64,000 nucleotides of DNA, from NCBI GenBank assembly GCA_036924285.1, contig JAYKYS010000088.1, positions 1-64,000 on the forward strand. Reading direction: 5' to 3'. How positions within the stretch are numbered: position 1 is the first letter of the stretch; each line of letters opens with the position of its first letter. The translations under genes were made by a program, and so were the position numbers. Origin of the DNA: Asterella californica (taxonomy: Eukaryota; Streptophyta; Marchantiopsida; Marchantiales; Aytoniaceae). The notes beneath the pieces are model-generated. The model searched no databases. It was not told the DNA's origin and saw only the letters and a program-made list of their open reading frames with translations. This document shows positions 57,910 through 64,000 of the stretch, piece after piece.

Positions 57910-59545
57910 TATCATAACAGGATGGCGGCCACGCCTTAGTCACGCGTATTACGGTCTAGTTCCGGTGTCATCATAATGTTATCCGTTACATCATGCAACA
58001 CAATAAGGAATTAAGGGCTCTTAGTCTTGGGGTCGAGTATTTGCTGACTCCCTTTTGTATACCAGGCAGTCATGAACATGAGGCTGGGTACATCATGGTA
58101 AGATCTGCCCATGTACAACTGAGCAGCATCACTCCTTTTGGGTCCCGCAACTAGCTCCGCTTGTCCCGCAACTAGCAACTAGCAAGACTCTGCGCCAATG
58201 AGCCACTCTACAGAGGGGTGTTGTAGCAGATCTGAATCTGGCCTGTTTCTGCTCAGAGTTCAGCATTGGCACCACCCTAGCCAGCAGGTAAGGCTACTCC
58301 TTCTTTTGGGGCTCACATCATGGGAGACTGAAAATGCCTTATACATATCGGGGCCTCAAGTAGACCGTAGTGCATAATGCACACATAACACATGTATAAG
58401 CATGCATACAACATGATGAGCTGTTCTTGATTGCTCACAAGGAGGGAGATTGGCTAAACTCACCGGATGCTGGCCACGCACACATGTGCCACTGCCTGTA
58501 GGTCCATACCCCTACATGTACCTATGTAAGGGACCCAAAACAATAATAGCCTAGCGTGCAAGCAAGAATGATGTGCTGCAGAAGCACCAAACTTCACAAA
58601 CAGTTCAGGCTGCAAAGCAAGAAAGCCAAGCAGTCTGCAATTCAAGCTAAATTGGCAAGATATTACAGCTTCAAATCAACCGGGGCCACCCGTAAGCTTA
58701 AGGTGCTGGGGCACAGCAAGCGGGCGAAGTGAGGGCGGGTTCATGAAGCGCCTTGCTGAGGATAGAGACCAACAGCCATGCGAGGAAACGAGCTTGCACC
58801 GCAGAAGTGGCCTCTGACAGACTGCTTGCATAGCTGGAGTCACAGCATCAGTTTGAACAGCTTGGCAAATAAAGCAGAGCAGTCCTGACTAGAAGTGCTA
58901 ACAGATGTGATCTGTTGCTGATGTACAAAGTAGTTGCAGGTCTAGAGGCTTGCTGGAAAACCAGAACACCATCATAGGCTCCACTGGCTGGTGCAGTGTA
59001 TGCTATCTTGATCATAGCAACGCCTTGTGTGGTGCTTTTGCAATAAAAGCAGTTCAAAAGCAGCTCATCCAGCCGTGCACCCGCCAGGACATGGATGTCC
59101 AGAATGCTTTAAAGGCTTAACAGTAACTCCTGGTGCCATGGGAGCTTGTTTCGGTAAAGCGCAGATGCAACAGAATTGTTACAGAGAAGCATGTCGATGC
59201 AGTGTCTTCTTCTGCTGTTTATCAGGTAATTCAGGCAAGATGCACACCTATTATCACAGGTGTTGTTGGTGTGTGCACATTTGGGGTCCCAACGTAAGTA
59301 TATGGGCACAAAGAAGAGTAGTGTGCTGAGCCATGTTTCATGGATGTACCATAGCAGGCACTGACGTTCCGCAAACCGAACTATCTCGAAGAAGCATAGA
59401 AAGCTGCGAGGCCGGTACGTCGCGCTGCAGACACAGTCGCTGCCGCCTAGCTGAGACAAGTTTCTTAAGACTGAGGTGGGGGGTGGGGGGGGGGGAAGGG
59501 CCGCGCAAAATATGTATTGCCACACATATTTTGCAGCACATATTT
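57910..59545 (-). mobile_element. Partial repeat unit 4a (leader and spacer only)
   Basis: Continues the leader interrupted by the LINE (GGCCACGCCTTAGTCACGCG at about 57,926), then the spacer and a G-rich tract near 59,470-59,500. At about 59,545, just upstream of where the secreted-protein gene's TATA box would be, it switches to the gag 3' part of unit 4b. The gene has been lost here. Confidence 0.6.
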
Positions 59546-59559
59546 AGCAGAGCCTCAAC

Positions 59560-61167
59560 TGGAGCTTGAGCAGGTTGCTTGACTGACTGCCTGCACTCAT
59601 CGACTTGCTTGCAGCCACCATATATGTACCAACAGCAGCAGTATGAGTCCTTTTGCCATCTTAACTCTGCATCTCTTTGGGGCTGCACAGCCACGCCCCC
59701 TGCCCTGCCATTGGGGTTGGAAGTCTGCAAGCGGCCCAGGGCACTGTGTCGCAATGTGGCCCCTTTCGCCACATGCGTAGCACTTCCCTGGCTGGTAGTC
59801 AGGGTTGCGAGTGCCAGTGTTGGGGTGAGAAAAAAAAGAAAAGAAAAGCCTACGCCGCCAGGGTCATAATGGGAGCCTCTGTACCCAGAAGCAGCCCCAG
59901 GTTGGTGTTGGGATTACCATAAGCAGTGCTGAGCTGGGCTGCTTGAATCTGCTGTTCCTGAGGTGGAGATTCGTACAGGGGGAAGCCCTGAATATCATGA
60001 ACAGCGCCACCAAACCCACAAGCACCTCTGTTTGGATTACCCCGACTAGCATTGTAATTAGGTACTCATGTGTAGGGTGTGCAACTATTGTTCTGATTTT
60101 GATGTCTGGTGGCAGCATGGTTCCTTCAACCCGCTGAAAACAACCAGCCTGAGTCGCACTACCTTGCAGTACCAACAGGAGTACAGCAGTATCGGTGTTA
60201 CTTGCAACATTTCTTGCAGCGCATTATCCAAACTGTGCAGCAAATGCCTTGACTGTTGAATCATTCCGTTTCATCTCACTCAGCTCTAATCTAGCCTTTC
60301 TGCCATCAGCAGCTTTCACAAATGGAGATAAGAATGCATTAGCAAACTCATGAAAAGGAGCATCAAGGTCAACAACAGCTTTGACTTGTGTACTCCCACC
60401 ACTTTTGTGCATCCGCCCTCAATTAGAGGTGTAAATTTTGAGGCACCGGGCAATCAATGTCAACATAGTCCAAATACACCTTACACTGGACAGCCAAGCT
60501 CTAGCACTTTTGCCCAACTGGTCAGGTTTGCCAGCAAAGCCATCAAGGTTTGAGCGGCCAGCTCATCACTGAAACGTGCAACATCAACACGAGATTTGAC
60601 AGTACTTGCCTTCATGCCACTCAACATGTACTGCCAGACAACCTTGACACAGTGACCTTGAACCTGTGTTCAAAAGCCTCAAGGACCAGGACCTGTCCCC
60701 CCACAGTATCTGAGCAGCAGCATCATTGCCATCACCCTCTTCAACATCTGGCATTTCTGTGTCAGTGTTGTGCCCTACAGCAAGTTGCTATTGAGCTTCG
60801 CACCCTCCTGACAATTTCTCCAGTAAAGTAAGTTAATGCATAGCTATCATAAGAAACATCATGTAATAAAGAGATCTCTCAGAATTTTTGCAAACTGCTT
60901 TGCGTCTTTTGGAGTCAGCTCTTGTTGAGCAGATCTGCTGAAGTTTGCACTTCGTCACAGTCAGGTCCCTCGTGAACCTTTCCTTCTGGTCCCACATATT
61001 GACGTGCTGATACAAACACAGCAGATAATAACGAGATTGTCAGACTGAACCTACAGCTGGTACCCCCAAATCCTCAGCTGACTTGAAGGCCCTTCATCGT
61101 GCAGTTCTTCTCGACTGTAGAGCGGCGGCACCATTGCCTCCTGACCGATTTCGTCGACTCGATCCAT
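59560..61167 (-). pseudogene. Ty3-type gag, copy 4
   Basis: The ATG at 61,167 (MDRVDEIGQEAMVPPLYSRE) is followed by several frame breaks. The gag core end is readable as VDLDAPFHEFANAFLSPFVK and ELSEMKRNDSTVKAFAAQFG near 60,224-60,400. A perfect zinc knuckle CYACGERGHIATQC sits at 59,741-59,782 (C-x2-C-x4-H-x4-C). It is joined to unit 4a before the protease. Confidence 0.65.
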
Positions 61168-62889
61168 ATCGTTTTTGACAGAGGACTCGTGTCAAATCGA
61201 TAGCGAGGCGCTGCAGCAGTAGCTGATGTCGTGTGTCAGACTGAATGCTGGCACAGCGGGACGTGCAAGCTGGTAGCCTGAGCTTCGAAACCACGTGTAG
61301 CGGTTTGGCATTTGTCAACAAGTATAATCGTAGCGCAAGTGCATGTAAGTGCTGTTCCAGACAGTGGAAGCGTCGAAGTAACGCCGGTGATGGTAGCGAG
61401 GTGGTTATCGTAGGCCACGCCTTAGTCACGCGTAATTATGTGTTACGGTTTTGTTACGGTGTCATTGTGACGTTATTCATTAACGTGTTATCCGTTAATA
61501 CAGCGTTGCATCATGCATCACATCATTGTACTTCTGATGAACTACACAACCATAATAAGGGCTGTCAGTCTTGGGGTCGATTATTTGCTGACTTGCTTGT
61601 GTGTACCAGGCTGGGTACATCATGGTAAGATCTGCCCATGTACAAACGAGCAGCATCACTCCTTTCCCGCAACTAACTCCCCTGGTAACAAGTAGACACC
61701 TCTGCCAGCAGGTCTGCCCATTGCATGCAACCTGAAGCACTTGCTGTTAGTGATCAGGACTCGGCCTTATGAGCAACTCTACAGAGGGGTAACTTGGCAG
61801 ATCTGAACCTGGCCTGCTCCTGCTCAGCTTTCAGCATTAGCACCACCCCTAGCTGGCCCTAGCTGGCAGGTAATGCTTTGCCCTCCTTTGGGTTCACATC
61901 ATGGGAGACTGAAAGTACCATATATGTATTGGGGTCCAAGTGAGCAGACCGTAGTGCATATCATAGTATAACACATACACAACACTAATCCCAAGGTTGC
62001 ATACAACATGATGAGCTGTTCTTGATTGCTCACAGGGAGGAGATTGGCTGAGCTCAAAGGCTGCTGTCCATGTGAGGAAACAAGCTTGCACCGCAGCAGT
62101 GGCCTCTCAGAGGCTGACAGACTGCTTGCATAGCTGGAATGACAGCGTCAGTTTGGACAGTTTGGCCAATAAGCAGAGCAGTCCTGAGTAAAAATGCTAC
62201 CGAGTGTGATCAGTTGCTAATGTCCAAAGTAGTCGCAGGGTCTGAAGTCCTTGCCGGACAAACAGGGCACTATTATAGGCTCCACTGGCTGGTGCAGTGT
62301 ATGCTATCATGATCAACTCATAGCAATGACTGACATGATACTGTTGCAAATGAAAGCAGTGCAAACGCAGCTCATCAGCCATGCACTCGCCAGGACATAG
62401 ATGTTCAGACTGGTTAGAACGGCCTCACAGATAATACCTTTGGTGCCATGGAACTTGACTTGGTAAAACGCAGCTGCAAGAGAATTTGTTACAGAAAAGC
62501 ATGTCAATCCAGTGTCTTCTTCTGCTGTGTATCAGGTGATTTAGGCAAGGTGCACACCTGTTATCACAGGTGTTGCTGGTGTGTACATATTTGGGGCCCC
62601 AATATAAGTATAGGGGGGCAAAGAACAGTAGTGTGCTGAGCCCAAGCTTCACGGATGTACCTTGGCAGGCACTGACGTTCCGCAAAACGAATTATCTCGT
62701 AGAAGAATAGAAAGCTGCGAGGCCGACCGGTGCGGTGTTTCGCGCTGCAGACACAGTCGCTGCCGCCAGCTGACACAAGTTTCTTTAGACTGAGGGGGAG
62801 GGGGGGGGGGGGGGTTGGGGGGCGTGTAAACTCCGTTGCCCGTTTGACCGCATACATATTTTGCAGTACATATTTAGATTCCTGTCGAG

Positions 62890-62896
62890 TATAAAA
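62890..62896 (+). promoter_or_regulatory. TATA box of copy 4
   Basis: TATAAAA, the best match among the four copies, with the same spacing of 77 bp to the ATG at 62,973. Confidence 0.65.
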
Positions 62897-62972
62897 CCTA
62901 GCGATTTTGCCCTTCTGACAATCTGGCTATTCGCCATTCGCACGTGTGACCTGCACGGCCACAAGGCCAAGC

Positions 62973-63930
62973 ATGGCTCGTCCAACGCTGACCTTGATAC
63001 TGCTGGCGCTGGTAAGCTTCTTGATAGTCACCAAACTGATTCAAGGTCTTTGTGATGGCCCGATGGTCCAGCCAATTTGTCTGTCAGCGTGTTCTCCTTC
63101 CCTGATTTGGTTTGAGTTTGCAACGACAACACACTGGTGACGACGTGTCATAATGGTATCGTACCAGTCCAGATTCGGCAATTTGCCTGCAGGCTATTGC
63201 AGCTCCATTGGTGTCCGCCCGACACATTTTGGGTGACGACCATAAGCATCCACAATGTCCTGCGAAGTGCCATAAGTCAGCTGACTGCCACTCGTGTCCA
63301 GACCACAAGACCCATTGTCATGTAAGATTTTGGATGTCTTTGCATTGTCATTTGACCTTCAAATTCATAAAACTGCTTAAGATACTTGGTTTAGCTTTCT
63401 GCTTCATCATTATGCTAGACGAGCCACATCGTGCTTTCAAAATCACCTTTATGCTCCATGATTCAGCTAGACGAGCCACATCGTGCTTTCAGGATCAGCA
63501 CTGTGTCAAGCCCGAGCACAAGCCTCCTCCCAAGCCCGAGCACAAGCCTCCCCCCAAGCCCGAGCACAAGCCTCGCCCCAAGCCCGAGCACAAGCCTCGC
63601 CCCAAGCCCGAGCACAAGCCTCCCCCCAAGCCCGAGCACAAGCCTCCCCCCAAGCCCGAGAACAAGCCTCCCCCTAAGCCCGAGCACAAGCCTCCCCCCA
63701 AGCCCGAGCACAAGTTGCCCGAGCACAAGCCTCCTCTCAAGCCCGAGCACAAGCCCCCACCCAAGCCCGAGCACAAGCCCCCCCCCCAAGCCCGAGCACA
63801 AGCCCCCCCCCAAGCCCGAGCACAAGCCCCCCTCCCAAGCCCGAGCACAAGCCCCCTCCCAAGCCCGAGCACAAGCCTCCCTCCAAGCCCGCGCACAAGC
63901 CTCCCTCCCAAGCCCGCGCACAAGAACTAG
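62973..63930 (+). CDS. Secreted Cys/His-head [14 protein letters not shown] protein, copy 4 (frame restored)
   Basis: Exon 1 is 62,973-63,011, exon 2 is 63,193-63,321 and exon 3 is 63,493-63,930; introns are 181 and 171 bp, all joins phase 0. The head equals copy 2 ([20 protein letters not shown] and so on). The tail has substitutions (KPEHKPRP twice, [16 protein letters not shown]) and the shared [10 protein letters not shown] unit. Then three successive one-base insertions in C-runs (about 63,780, 63,800 and 63,890) move the frame through QARAQAPP and PSPSTSPL segments and back, so the conserved end KPAHKN and stop are kept. The predicted protein has 201 residues. Intron 2 is open in frame. 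Probably still translatable, with an altered rod. Confidence 0.7.
63508..63927. repeat. 24-bp minisatellite, copy 4
   Basis: About 17 units with the most unit-to-unit variation of the four arrays, including three C-run length changes. Confidence 0.9.
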
Positions 63931-64000
63931 CCCAATCAGCACGTTCCGGTTTCAATGGTCAGATCTTGTCACGACTGAACGATTTCTCCAGCCTGTCAAA

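Larger units (their letters stand above)
59545..64000 (-). mobile_element. Repeat unit 4b (runs off the window)
   Basis: Same inverted order as unit 3: gag 3' part, gag start at 61,167, leader (61,390-61,510), spacer, G-rich tract near 62,795-62,820, and secreted-protein gene 62,973-63,930. The start segment begins at about 63,940 and is cut by the window end. Confidence 0.65.

Noticed and set aside
1..64000. tRNA, rRNA or organelle genes
   Set aside because: No cloverleaf or rRNA-like conserved stretch was recognised by eye; a tRNA search was not possible here.

Overview
The window reads as nuclear DNA of a eukaryote. Coding stretches are broken by GT-AG introns and there are no operons, Shine-Dalgarno sites or recognisable tRNA or rRNA genes. 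Most of it is nested and decayed transposable elements. Short introns, a TGTAA polyadenylation-type signal and DIRS-like retroelements whose tyrosine recombinase lies opposite to RT/RNase H fit a green alga (Chlorophyta, possibly Chlamydomonadales). That assignment is inference.

Layout. 1-16.9 kb: tyrosine-recombinase fragments (2.1 and 5.0 kb), a small secreted ORF (6.2 kb), a multi-exon gene of unknown function with consistent splice phases (6.9-9.6 kb), further decaying exons to 12.6 kb, and a DIRS-like RNase H fragment (13.3-14.5 kb). 17.0-22.7 kb: repeat unit 1. 22.7-27.3 kb: a segment bracketed by an inverted 33-bp sequence, holding a minus-strand spliced gene and a tyrosine recombinase. 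27.5-31.7 kb: a DIRS-like RT/RNase H region split by a 2.2-kb element with about 600-bp LTR-like ends. 31.7-36.2 kb: repeat unit 2. 38.3-40.4 kb: an eroded Ty3/gypsy protease-RT-RNase H. 42.1-47.6 kb: repeat unit 3, inverted. 48.9-49.8 kb: a strand-skewed minisatellite. 50-53 kb: unknown exons on both strands. 54.3-57.9 kb: a CTGTG microsatellite and a 5'-truncated LINE inserted in a fragment of the repeat unit. 57.9-64 kb: a partial unit and then unit 4.

The main discovery is in the repeat units. Each of the four full units carries, antisense to a Ty3-type gag, a compact three-exon gene. It encodes a signal peptide, a six-cysteine His-rich head and a long tail of 8-residue KPEHKPPP repeats made by a 24-bp minisatellite. 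All introns are phase 0 with GT-AG borders, exon 1 is always 39 nt, exon 2 is 129 nt and intron 2 is 171 nt, and a TATA box lies 77 bp before the ATG. Copies 2 (32,278-33,227) and 3 (45,994-46,998) are intact. Copy 4 has three indels in the tail that cancel out. Copy 1 is frameshifted. I recognise no known family. It looks like a secreted or cell-wall-type protein multiplied together with a retroelement, and because it is antisense to gag its introns would survive retroposition.
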